Shown: piece by piece, positions 8,813-16,201 of the stretch | Layout: each line of letters opens with the position of its first letter | How positions within the stretch are numbered: position 1 is the stretch's first letter | Assembly (NCBI RefSeq): GCF_036231965.1 | Contig: NZ_CP109499.1 | Span: 5,952,001-6,016,000 of the forward strand | Source of the DNA: Streptomyces sp. NBC_01428 | GTDB lineage: Bacteria; Actinomycetota; Actinomycetes; Streptomycetales; Streptomycetaceae | Direction: 5' to 3' | Length of the DNA: 64,000 nt | Position numbers and translations under genes: made by a program | Notes under the pieces: generated by a model | Database searches by the model: none | Told to the model about the DNA's origin: nothing | What the model saw: only the letters and a program-made list of their open reading frames with translations

Positions 8813-10008
8813 GAGTGGATGGACTCCCTGCACTCGGTGTGGTCCCCGCACGCGGCGCTCCCGGCGTGCTGCGCCGGTACGCCGGCCAGCAGTTCGCGGT
8901 AGACCCCCGCGACCGCGTCGGCCGTGAGGCGCACGTCGTGCGTGGTCAGTACATGGCGGCGCCCCTGCCGGCCGAGCGACTCGCGCAGCTCCGGTTCGGA
9001 CAGCAGGGCGCCGATCGACTCGGCGAGGGGTTCCGGCTCCCGCGCGGGGACCAGACAGCGGGGGTCGTGACCGGCCGGGAGGCTCTCCCGCGCGCCGTCC
9101 ACGTCCGTCATCACGACCGGACGGCCGCAGGCCATGGCCTCCAGGGGGGCCAGCGCCATGCCCTCCCAACGGGACGGCAGCACCACGAGATCGGCGGCCT
9201 GGTACCAGGGCACGGCGTCGTCGGTGGCCCCGGCGAACAGCACGTCACGCGGTGCGCCCGCGCGCAGCCGGGCGGAGTCCGGGCCGTCCCCGACGAGCAC
9301 CAGCCGGGCCTCGGGGACCCGCCGCAGCACCGCGTCCCACGCCTCCAGCAGGACGTCCTGCCCCTTCTGCCGGCACAGCCGTCCCACGCACACCACCAGC
9401 GGGGCAGCCGGGTCCACCCCGGCGAGCTGCGGAAGTCCTGCGCGTACGGCGTCCGGGAGCGCGGGGCGGAAGCGCTCCGGGTCGACCCCGTTGGGGATCA
9501 CCCGCCACTGGGCGCTCACCCCGGCGTGCACGCCGGTCGTGCGCTCCGCGTCGCTCACGCACACCACCCGGGACGCCCAGCGCGCCCCCCACCGTTCCCA
9601 CCGGAGCGCCAGCGCGGCCGCGGTGCCGTCGACCGCCTCGAACGACCAGGCGTGCGGCTGGAACACCGTCGGCACGCGTCCCCGCAGGGCGAGCCGGGCC
9701 GCGAGACCCGCCTTCGCGCTGTGCGCGTGCACCACGTCGGGCCGCACCCGCGCCAGCACCCGGCCGAGCCGGCGCACCTCCTGCGGCAGCAGCCGCCCCG
9801 GCGCGCGCGTCGCCTGCCAGGGCCGGACGTCGGCGCCGAGCTCCCGCACCTCCCGGGCGAAGGCGTTGCCGTCCGGGCAGGCGACGGTCACCCGGGTTCC
9901 GGCGGCCAGCTGCGCCCGGACGAGGTCGGCGACCACCCGGGCGACGCCGCCGTCGACCGGCTGCGTGACATGAAGGACACGCGGCGGAGGGTCGGTGGAC
10001 AGATACAT
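8809..10008 (-). CDS. Family 4 glycosyltransferase (GT-B fold)
   Basis: A 399-residue GT4 enzyme. The N-terminus reads PRVLHVTQPVDGGVARVV. The mid-protein motif VVCVGRLCRQKGQDVLLEAW opens the C-terminal domain, and PSRWEGMALAPLEAMACGRP carries the EX7E nucleotide-sugar motif. The ATG at 10008 is preceded by AGGAA eight bases upstream, which fixes the start. It lies 40 bases downstream of the secreted-protein gene and overlaps the sugar-transferase gene. It probably adds the second or a later sugar of the repeat unit. Confidence 0.88.
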   Translation of the reverse strand: MYLSTDPPPRVLHVTQPVDGGVARVVADLVRAQLAAGTRVTVACPDGNAFAREVRELGADVRPWQATRAPGRLLPQEVRRLGRVLARVRPDVVHAHSAKAGLAARLALRGRVPTVFQPHAWSFEAVDGTAAALALRWERWGARWASRVVCVSDAERTTGVHAGVSAQWRVIPNGVDPERFRPALPDAVRAGLPQLAGVDPAAPLVVCVGRLCRQKGQDVLLEAWDAVLRRVPEARLVLVGDGPDSARLRAGAPRDVLFAGATDDAVPWYQAADLVVLPSRWEGMALAPLEAMACGRPVVMTDVDGARESLPAGHDPRCLVPAREPEPLAESIGALLSEPELRESLGRQGRRHVLTTHDVRLTADAVAGVYRELLAGVPAQHAGSAACGDHTECRESIHS

Positions 10009-10048
10009 GCGCGGTTCCTTGCTCACGGGCGGCGCGCCGGGGCGCGCG

Positions 10049-11218
10049 TCACTGCTTCGCGTCGACGGCGGCGAACAGTGCCCCGACCCAGGCCGCGTCC
10101 CGGTGCGAAACGATCCGGAAGGCCAACTGGTCACCCCCGGAACGGATCCCCTTGCCGAATTCGAGAACGTCCGAGTCGTAGCCGAGCGTGTTCGAGTACG
10201 CGGGCACCCGGCGCGTCGTCGCAGGTCCGGGCTCACTGATGGTCGAATTCAGCACATCGTCACGAGGGTTGGCGGCGTCGCTCAGCACCGTGGGCGCTCC
10301 GGGGCCGGTCGAAAGGGCGAGCGAGTCACCCGTACTGCCGCGGTCGCCGTTGTACGCGACCAGGCCCACCCGGCCCCTGACGGTCCCGGGGAGCGACATC
10401 GGGCCCAGCGGCACCGAGCGCTCCGCGTCGTCCGGGCCCAGCGTCCCGAAGCCGTCCCACACGGACAGATGCCTGAGCGGCTCCGCCTTCTTCTCGTACG
10501 CCACCACCAGCGTCCAGCCGCCCCACGCACCGGCGGCCGTCCTGCCCTTGGCGACGTTGACCTGGGCCACGGTCCACAGCCCCCCGCCGCTCGCCCGCAC
10601 CAGCCGCGTCACGTCCGCCGAGGCCTGGAACGCGTCCGCCCCCTGCGCCACCCGGTGCCCGACCACGCTGTCCGCGAGCAGTTCCTTGTACTGGCCGCCG
10701 GGCTCGGCGATCAGCACCCGGCCGTTGTCCTTCGGCGGCTTCTGCTCGCCGACACGGAGGTTGCCGCCCCAGTACAGGCGCGCGTACGTGACGTGCGCTC
10801 CCTTGGGCAGCCGCACCTCGGAGCGGCTGGAGTTGTAGGTGTTCGGGTCCTTGTCGACGTCGATGTAGAACATGTCGAAGTCGCCGTTGGCGGCCCGGCC
10901 GCCCGCCCGGGCGGTGGAGCACGCGTTCGCCGCGGAGCGGGTGGCGCCCGATGCCGTCGCCCCGCGCCGGTGGCCGGCGGCCTTCGCGGGAGCCGCGGGG
11001 TGCTGGGCCCGTGCCGAACCGCGGCAGCTGATCGAGGAGTTCGCCGCCCGCACGATCCCGCCGTGCTGGAGCGCGTGGTACCGCTGCGTGAAGGCCGGGC
11101 TCTCCGCCTCCGCGGCGGGTCCGGCGGCGGTCGCGGCGGCGGCCGGCGCCCACAGGGTGGCGAGGGCGGAGCAGCCCACCATCGCACGGCGCAGCAGCAG
11201 ACCCGGAGAAATACGCAT
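10049..11218 (-). CDS. Secreted protein of unknown function (possibly DUF3344-like), first gene of the exopolysaccharide operon
   Basis: A 389-residue exported protein. A Sec-type signal peptide covers about residues 1-32 (arginines, then a hydrophobic stretch ending in Ala-rich sequence). The mature part holds a Cys-containing low-complexity segment and then a beta-rich domain. The latter contains FDMFYIDVDKDPNTYNSS, YARLYWGGNL and WGGWTLVVAYEKK, resembling a domain found repeated in large actinobacterial surface proteins. That assignment is from memory and weak. It is transcribed ahead of the biosynthetic genes, so it may bind or organise the polymer outside the cell (inference). Confidence 0.65.
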   Translation of the reverse strand: MRISPGLLLRRAMVGCSALATLWAPAAAATAAGPAAEAESPAFTQRYHALQHGGIVRAANSSISCRGSARAQHPAAPAKAAGHRRGATASGATRSAANACSTARAGGRAANGDFDMFYIDVDKDPNTYNSSRSEVRLPKGAHVTYARLYWGGNLRVGEQKPPKDNGRVLIAEPGGQYKELLADSVVGHRVAQGADAFQASADVTRLVRASGGGLWTVAQVNVAKGRTAAGAWGGWTLVVAYEKKAEPLRHLSVWDGFGTLGPDDAERSVPLGPMSLPGTVRGRVGLVAYNGDRGSTGDSLALSTGPGAPTVLSDAANPRDDVLNSTISEPGPATTRRVPAYSNTLGYDSDVLEFGKGIRSGGDQLAFRIVSHRDAAWVGALFAAVDAKQ

Positions 11219-11537
11219 GACCGGCGGTGCCCTTTCGGGGGAAAAGGTTCTGGACCAGCGGAGGGACGGACATCTGCAGAGCGAATCGGTGCGCGCCGGC
11301 TCCCCGTCTCTCTTCCGGCGCCGGTCGGCGTCTGGTCGCAGGCGCCCTCGGGAGGTGGCCGACTCTAGCTGTTGTCCGTATTTATGGGTGAAACCTGTGA
11401 TGTGTGTCGGATTCGTGAAGCCCGGCCGTTTGTGAGATCACCCCTTTGGAGGCACAACCCGCGTGCGCGCCGCGCGTTGAATGCAGAGCCGGGCAACCCG
11501 CCCGGATGTTGTGTCGACTTCCAAGGAGCATTTCTCC
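11219..11537. other. Intergenic region between the exopolysaccharide operon and the first chaplin gene
   Basis: This 319-base stretch separates divergent genes and should hold both promoters. I see no credible ORF. The only feature I would name is a GTGA-GA-TCAC inverted repeat at 11432-11441, about 100 bases upstream of the chaplin start. It is listed separately. Confidence 0.5.
11431..11442. promoter_or_regulatory. Possible BldD-type operator upstream of chaplin 1
   Basis: TGTGAGATCACC contains GTGA and TCAC half-sites separated by two bases. This matches the published AGTGA-n-TCACC pattern of BldD, the developmental repressor of Streptomyces. The match is short and could be chance. Its position about 100 bases upstream of a chaplin start is the only supporting context. 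Confidence 0.3.
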
Positions 11538-11777
11538 ATGTCGCGTATCGCTAAGGGCCTGGCCCTGACCTCCGTTGCCGCCGCCGCCGTGGCCGGCACC
11601 GCCGGCATCGCCGCCGCCGACAGCGACGCGCACGGCGCGGCCGCCCACTCCCCGGGCGTCCTGTCGGGCAACGTCCTGCAGGTTCCCGTCCACGTCCCGG
11701 TCAACGTCTGCGGCAACACCGTGAACGTCATCGGCCTGCTGAACCCGGCGTTCGGCAACACCTGCGTCAACGGCTGA
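11538..11777 (+). CDS. Short chaplin 1 (secreted amyloid-forming surface protein)
   Basis: A 79-residue precursor. The signal peptide is about residues 1-27, cut after IAAA or the like. The mature single chaplin domain of about 52 residues includes SPGVLSGNVLQVPVHVPVNV and the conserved NVCGNT...LLNPAFGNTCVNG with two Cys. Short chaplins coat aerial hyphae and lower surface tension, and their Cys pair forms an intramolecular disulfide (family knowledge). The ATG at 11538 follows AAGGAG at 11523-11528; an earlier in-frame ATG has no ribosome site. A strong terminator follows. Which Chp letter applies cannot be decided here. Confidence 0.95.
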   Translation: MSRIAKGLALTSVAAAAVAGTAGIAAADSDAHGAAAHSPGVLSGNVLQVPVHVPVNVCGNTVNVIGLLNPAFGNTCVNG

Positions 11778-11796
11778 CGTCTGCGCGGATCTTCTG

Positions 11797-11828
11797 CCGG
11801 CCGCCCTCCCCGACGGGAGGGCGGCCGG
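11797..11828 (+). terminator. Terminator after chaplin 1
   Basis: A perfect 14-base-pair inverted repeat (11797-11810 with 11815-11828) encloses a four-base CGAC loop. It starts 19 bases after the chaplin stop codon. There is no U-run, as is usual in Streptomyces. Confidence 0.85.
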
Positions 11829-12004
11829 TTCGCGTTGCCCCGAACGGGGGAGACCCGCAGCGGGGCCCGGCATGGCTCCTCACCTGCGGCGATGACGGTG
11901 GTAGAGGCACCCGTCGATTACGTAGGGCATGCGAACGGTTGCAGAGTGCGATGACTGCTTTCACGGTGGAGTCAAGATCCGACGCACCACCGAAGGGAAC
12001 ATCC

Positions 12005-12679
12005 ATGCGTGCTCTGCCCGTACGGCGCATCGCGACCTCCGCACTCTGTGCCACGCTTCTGATCGGGATCGCCGCACCGGCCTCCATGGCCGCCGACGGC
12101 GACCTGCCGCGTGGCCACAGCCATGCGGCGGCGCCCGTACCCGGCGCGGACGCGCTTCTGGCGCAGACCAAGACCCTGGGCGACATAAGCGGCGTCCTGG
12201 CCCCGGTCACCGCCCTGGTCGACGCCGCGCTCAAGGCGGACAACGGCCAGATTCCCGCCGACCAGGCGACGAAGCTCGGCCAGGCCGCCAAGGACGCCAT
12301 CGCCAAGGTCACCGCCGCGGCTCCGGTCGCTCCGCCGGCCGCCGCCCCCGCCGTCCCGGCCGTGCCGCCCGTCGCGCTGCCGGCCGTGCCCCCGCTGTCC
12401 AAGAACGCCGAGCGCCCGCGGGCCCTGGCCGCCGCGGACGTCAAGGCCGACGCGCTGACGGCCCTGCAGACCGCCGTCGACTCGCTGGTCAAGGCGGTCA
12501 CCTCGGGTGACGCCGCCTCGGTCGTCCCCGCGGCCACCGCCGTGGTGACCGGGCTCGTCAACTTCGTCGTCGCCACCGTTCTCGGCGGCGGCCTCCCGGC
12601 GCCGAACCTGCCGGGCCTCCCGGCGCTTCCGGCGCTGCCGACGAGCGCCCTCCCGACGGGTTCGCTGCCGGTCTCCTGA
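12005..12679 (+). CDS. Small secreted Ala/Pro-rich protein of unknown function
   Basis: A 224-residue protein with a signal peptide of about 30 residues (arginines, then a hydrophobic core ending PASMAA). The mature part alternates Ala-rich helical stretches with two Pro/Ala/Val linkers: APPAAAPAVPAVPPVALPAV, and the C-terminal LPGLPALPALP tract. It has no Cys in the mature part and no enzyme motif. The ATG at 12005 follows a GAAGGGAA ribosome site. It sits between two chaplin genes with its own strong terminator, so it may be an abundant aerial-hypha surface component. I cannot name a family. Confidence 0.75.
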   Translation: MRALPVRRIATSALCATLLIGIAAPASMAADGDLPRGHSHAAAPVPGADALLAQTKTLGDISGVLAPVTALVDAALKADNGQIPADQATKLGQAAKDAIAKVTAAAPVAPPAAAPAVPAVPPVALPAVPPLSKNAERPRALAAADVKADALTALQTAVDSLVKAVTSGDAASVVPAATAVVTGLVNFVVATVLGGGLPAPNLPGLPALPALPTSALPTGSLPVS

Positions 12680-12710
12680 CGGACCGTCCGCGAACCGGGC
12701 GCCTCGCCCA

Positions 12711-12752
12711 CCGGCCGCCGTACCGACCCCGCAGGGTCGGTACGGCGGCCGG
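12711..12752 (+). terminator. Terminator after the Ala/Pro-rich secreted protein gene
   Basis: A perfect 19-base-pair inverted repeat (12711-12729 with 12734-12752) with a CGCA loop. It begins 32 bases after the stop codon. Confidence 0.88.
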
Positions 12753-12927
12753 TTCCGTCTGTCCGCGCACCGTCCGCCCGCCTCTTATATGAGAATGCGA
12801 CACGCCGGTCATTCGGGTGGGGTGCAGGAATTTTCTGCACGCGGGGTTTCCGTCGCGTTCGGGGCTCGTTAGCCATGTCAAAGAGGAATTCCCTCTGGTG
12901 ACATGAGTTGCCGAAGAAAGGAACACG

Positions 12928-13230
12928 ATGAAGTCCCTCAAGGCCGCCGCTGTAGTCGCCGGGTCCCTGGTCGTCGCCGGTGCCGCCGCACCCGCGTTCG
13001 CCGCCGGAGCCTCCGACCTCACGCCCTCCAGCCTCAACGGCGCCCTGGAGACCATCACCAGCCAGCGTTCGCTCAGCGTGCAGGACGTCATGCCCCTGCA
13101 GCACCAGTCGAACGCGCTCGACACCGAGAACAAGAACTCTCTGCTCAGCACCGTGAGCGGCACGACGAAGGCGCTCAACGCGGCCGGCGGCCCCTCGCAG
13201 CTGCTCGGCGGACTTCCCCTTCAGAAGTAG
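12928..13230 (+). CDS. Small secreted protein of unknown function (100 residues)
   Basis: A 100-residue precursor with a clear signal peptide (MKSLKAAAVVAGSLVVAGAA, ending AFAA). The hydrophilic mature part of about 74 residues is rich in Ser, Gln, Asn and Leu and has no Cys. It is not a chaplin, and it does not match the rodlin sequence as I remember it. The ATG at 12928 follows AAAGGA. It lies between two chaplin genes, with no obvious hairpin before the next one. It is probably a developmental surface protein (inference from context only). Confidence 0.75.
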   Translation: MKSLKAAAVVAGSLVVAGAAAPAFAAGASDLTPSSLNGALETITSQRSLSVQDVMPLQHQSNALDTENKNSLLSTVSGTTKALNAAGGPSQLLGGLPLQK

Positions 13231-13316
13231 TGGAAAGAATTCATCGCGTGTCTTTCCTCGACGTGCGCGGGCATTTCCTTAGGCTCGTGGGCAAATCTCC
13301 GAGGAAAGGGCTGACG

Positions 13317-13556
13317 ATGAACTCTGCCAAGAAGGCCGCGCTGATTTTCGCCACCGCCGGAATGGCCGCCGGTGCCGCCGCGGGCAGCGCTGTCGCCGAC
13401 TCCGGTGCCGAGGGCGCGGCGGTCAAGTCCCCGGGTGTCGCCTCCGGAAACGTCATTCAGGTCCCCGTGCACGTTCCGGTCAACGTCTGCGGCAACACGG
13501 TCGACGTCATCGGTCTGCTGAACCCGGCGTTCGGCAACACCTGCGTCAACGACTGA
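13317..13556 (+). CDS. Short chaplin 2
   Basis: A 79-residue chaplin precursor closely related to chaplin 1. The signal peptide ends near residue 27 (AGSAVA). The mature domain carries SPGVASGNVIQVPVHVPVNV, then the Cys pair in NVCGNT and NTCVND. The ATG at 13317 is preceded by a GGAAAGGG ribosome site. It is secreted and should assemble into amyloid fibrils at the hyphal surface. Its C-terminus ends in Asp where chaplin 1 ends in Gly. Confidence 0.95.
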   Translation: MNSAKKAALIFATAGMAAGAAAGSAVADSGAEGAAVKSPGVASGNVIQVPVHVPVNVCGNTVDVIGLLNPAFGNTCVND

Positions 13557-13577
13557 CGTCGTACGGCCATGCGCCGA

Positions 13578-13611
13578 AAGGACCGATTCCGCAGCCGTGG
13601 AATCGGTCCTT
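13578..13611 (+). terminator. Terminator after chaplin 2
   Basis: A perfect 13-base-pair inverted repeat (13578-13590 with 13599-13611) with an eight-base loop. It lies 21 bases after the stop. Confidence 0.82.
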
Positions 13612-13719
13612 CGCGCTGTTCGAGTCGCGTCCTTCGTTCGTGTGGTCGCGCGGCCGGTCATCGCCCGGGCGGGTGAAATCGGGAAGGGGCCCGAACGGAT
13701 GCGCCGATAAGGTTCCGCG

Positions 13720-14217
13720 GTGACCTCAACCTCAAGCCAAATGAGCCCCCTTCGGGCCGTCGATCTCGGCACGCTCGCCGTCATGGCATTCAGTGGTGAA
13801 GCTCCCGACGGCGACATGCCCTACCTCCTCGCCTACTCCCTGGGCGACGGCGAGGGCGGCCCGGAAGGATCCGCCTCCGCCATCCGGCAGCTGCTGACCG
13901 ACAACGGGATCCCCGTCGGCGAGACCCTCATCGACGGGTCCAAGCACCCGAGCCTGCCGCTCACCCTGCTCGTCGAGGGCGGCCAGGCCGTCGTCCGGAT
14001 GCCGCACCTCAACGCCCAGTGCGTCGCCCCGACGGAGTGGCTCGCGGCGGTGGGCGAACGCGGCTACGCCTACTTCCTGTTCGCCACCCGCGCCTGGCCC
14101 GTCGCCCAGCCCGGCAAGCCCGTCGCGCCGGAGGACCTGACGGCCTTCGCGGGCGACGAGGACACCCTGCTCAGCGCCGCGCACGTGCTGCTGCCCGCGC
14201 GCAGCCTGCGCGGCTGA
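13720..14217 (+). CDS. DUF5949-like protein of unknown function
   Basis: A 165-residue cytoplasmic protein without membrane segments. The opening (DLGTLAVMAFSGEAPDGDMP, then YLLAYSLGDGEGGPEG) recalls the Streptomyces DUF5949 family, named from memory. The GTG at 13720 has AAGG eight bases upstream, whereas the later ATG at 13741 has no ribosome site. Its stop overlaps the start of the VKOR-family gene by one base (TGATG), so the two are translated together. The function is unknown; the coupling suggests a role linked to the membrane disulfide enzyme. Confidence 0.7.
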   Translation: MTSTSSQMSPLRAVDLGTLAVMAFSGEAPDGDMPYLLAYSLGDGEGGPEGSASAIRQLLTDNGIPVGETLIDGSKHPSLPLTLLVEGGQAVVRMPHLNAQCVAPTEWLAAVGERGYAYFLFATRAWPVAQPGKPVAPEDLTAFAGDEDTLLSAAHVLLPARSLRG

Positions 14218-14849
14218 TGACGGCCGCCGCAGGGCCGGGGGACGGCGTCGCGGGCAGGGGTGCGCGCGGGCACGCCGTGGGCAGCAGCCGTGCCCTCGCC
14301 CTGCTGCTGGTGATCACGGGGGCGGCCGGGCTCCTCGCCGCGTGGGTCATCACGATCGACAAGTTCAAACTGCTCGAGGACCCGAACTTCGTGCCCGGGT
14401 GCAGCCTGAACCCGGTCGTGTCCTGCGGCAACATCATGAAGAGCGACCAGGCCTCCGCCTTCGGGTTCCCCAACCCGATGCTGGGCCTGGTGACGTACGG
14501 CGTCGTGACCTGCGTCGGCGTGAGCCTGTTCGCCCGGGCCGCGTTCCCACGCTGGTACTGGCTGATCCTCAACGCCGGAATGCTCTTCGGCGTCGGATTC
14601 TGCACCTGGCTCCAGTTCCAGTCGTTCTACCGGATCAACTCGCTGTGCCTCTGGTGCTGCCTGGCGTGGGTCGCCACGATCATCATGTTCTGGTACGTCA
14701 CATCATTCAACGTACGACATGATTTTCTACCCGCTCCGGAATGGCTCAAGACATTCCTCGCGGAATTCACCTGGGTTGTTCCGGTCCTGCACATCGGTGT
14801 CATCGGAATGCTGATTCTGACCCGATGGTGGGATTTCTGGACGAGCTGA
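14217..14849 (+). CDS. Vitamin K epoxide reductase (VKOR) family membrane disulfide-generating enzyme
   Basis: A 210-residue protein with four to five membrane helices and the VKOR cysteines. C62 and C70 are in the first extracytoplasmic loop (GCSLNPVVSCG). The CxxC active site is C144-C147 (NSLCLWCC), with an extra C148. VKOR homologues pass electrons from an exported Dsb-like protein to quinone and so drive disulfide formation outside the cytoplasm. No fused or adjacent thioredoxin-fold partner is visible. Nearby exported substrates with Cys pairs include the three chaplins. The start is coupled to the upstream gene. Confidence 0.88.
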   Translation: MTAAAGPGDGVAGRGARGHAVGSSRALALLLVITGAAGLLAAWVITIDKFKLLEDPNFVPGCSLNPVVSCGNIMKSDQASAFGFPNPMLGLVTYGVVTCVGVSLFARAAFPRWYWLILNAGMLFGVGFCTWLQFQSFYRINSLCLWCCLAWVATIIMFWYVTSFNVRHDFLPAPEWLKTFLAEFTWVVPVLHIGVIGMLILTRWWDFWTS

Positions 14850-14967
14850 TCATTCCTATCGGACGACTATTGCGTCCGGCGGGGGAATATTTCGCTGATG
14901 GCGTTCCCGGCATCGTTACGCGGTACGGACGCAGAGCCACCGAATCCTGAAAGGGACCGTACCTGAG

Positions 14968-15486
14968 ATGAAGCCGACCACACGAGGAACTCTCGCCGCC
15001 GTCATGACCGGGGTGGCGGCGGTGGTGGGTGCCGCCGCCGCGACACCCGCCGTCGCGGCGGACACGGTCCCCATCCCCGTGCCGCTGAACGGTGTCGAGC
15101 AGGCCCTCAACCTGCGGACGCCCCACATCGCGGGTGAGCTGCCGGTACCGGTGCCCGGCTCGCCCGAGGGACCCCGCTACGTCGAGGGCCGGATGCTGCC
15201 CGACCGCACGCTTCCCCAGCTGCCGCTCGTCGGCGGGCTGCCCGGGGCGGACCTGCGGACGCCCCTGCCGCACATCCTCGGTGAGGGCTTCGACCACCTC
15301 GGGGTCTCGGCGCCCGCCGCCGACCTGCGGACGCTGACCCCCGGGCTGTCCCTGCAGGCCCCGCTCGGCGCGCCGAACGCCGACCACTTCGGTCTCCCCG
15401 ACGTGAAGCTGCCGCAGGCCGCCGTGCTCACGCCGCTGCTGCAGACCGTCCCGGGGGCGAACGTGGAGACGGGCTCCGGCGCCTGA
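14968..15486 (+). CDS. Small secreted protein with LRTP-type repeats
   Basis: A 172-residue precursor with a signal peptide to about residue 31 (ending TPAVAA). The mature part is Pro/Leu-rich. It repeats a short motif: LNLRTPHIAGELP, then ADLRTPLPHILGEG, then ADLRTLTPG. It has no Cys and no enzymatic motif. The ATG at 14968 follows AAAGGG. It lies 118 bases after the VKOR gene and just ahead of melC1. It resembles Pro-rich secreted proteins found around chaplin loci; the function is unknown. Confidence 0.72.
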   Translation: MKPTTRGTLAAVMTGVAAVVGAAAATPAVAADTVPIPVPLNGVEQALNLRTPHIAGELPVPVPGSPEGPRYVEGRMLPDRTLPQLPLVGGLPGADLRTPLPHILGEGFDHLGVSAPAADLRTLTPGLSLQAPLGAPNADHFGLPDVKLPQAAVLTPLLQTVPGANVETGSGA

Positions 15487-15607
15487 GACCCGCGCGGTCG
15501 CGGTCCCGGGAGTCCGGCCCGGGCCCGCCGCCCGAACCATCCGGCGCCGCCGTCGTTGAACCCTGCTGAAGACGCTGCATCCGCCTCAATCCGTGGAGGA
15601 GACAAGC

Positions 15608-16201
15608 ATGTTCGTCAGCTGGGTGTCGAGCAGATTACGGGGGCGCGGACCGAACCGTGCGCCGGCCGGCCGGGTGCCGGGCCGGGGCGCGGAACGCCTT
15701 GCCGACACCATGGCCGTGACCCGGCGCGGTGTGACGCGGGGCCTGCTGGTCTCGGCCGTCGCCGTGGCACTGGCCCCCGTCGTCGCCGCCTCCCGGGCCT
15801 CGCGCCCCGAGCGGCAGGACGACCTCTCCTTCGACGAGGTGTACCGCGGCCGCCACCTGCTCGGCAGGAGGAGCGGCTCGGACGGCCGGGTCGCGTTCAC
15901 CGGCGCGGAGTGGCTGGTCACGGTGGACGGCAGGCCCCTGCACCTGATGCGTCGGGCGGACGGCGGCTATCTCAGCATGGTGGACCACTACGTGTCGTAC
16001 CCGACGGCCCTGGAGGCCGCGCGTGCCGCCGTCGACGAACTGGACCCCGCCGAACACCTGCGGGCCATGAAGGCCATGGACGGCATGGACGGCATGAAGG
16101 GGATGGACGGTGCCGGCGGCGACCGGAGCGGCGGGGGCGGGAGCACGCCGTACGGCAGCGGTACGGAAGGGGGCGGCCACCACCATGGTGTACACGCGTA
16201 A
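15608..16201 (+). CDS. melC1: Tyrosinase copper chaperone MelC1 with a TTA codon and Met/His-rich tail
   Basis: A 197-residue MelC1, which delivers copper to apo-tyrosinase and escorts it out through the Tat system. A twin-arginine signal (TRRGVTRGLLVSAVAVALAP) lies about 36 residues inside the ORF. The core has DDLSFDEVYRGRHLLG. The tail is rich in Met (MDGMDGMKGMDG) and ends GGHHHGVHA, plausible copper ligands. The ATG at 15608 is chosen for the GGAGGAG at 15595-15600. With that start, codon 10 is TTA (15635-15637), preceded by a rare AGA. The next in-frame ATG, at 15710, would exclude the TTA. It overlaps melC2 by 17 bases. Confidence 0.88.
   Translation: MFVSWVSSRLRGRGPNRAPAGRVPGRGAERLADTMAVTRRGVTRGLLVSAVAVALAPVVAASRASRPERQDDLSFDEVYRGRHLLGRRSGSDGRVAFTGAEWLVTVDGRPLHLMRRADGGYLSMVDHYVSYPTALEAARAAVDELDPAEHLRAMKAMDGMDGMKGMDGAGGDRSGGGGSTPYGSGTEGGGHHHGVHA

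Noticed and set aside
12928..13230. Small secreted protein considered as a rodlin
   Set aside because: The length is close, but the Gly/Asn-rich rodlin pattern and its conserved Cys are missing, so it is left unnamed.
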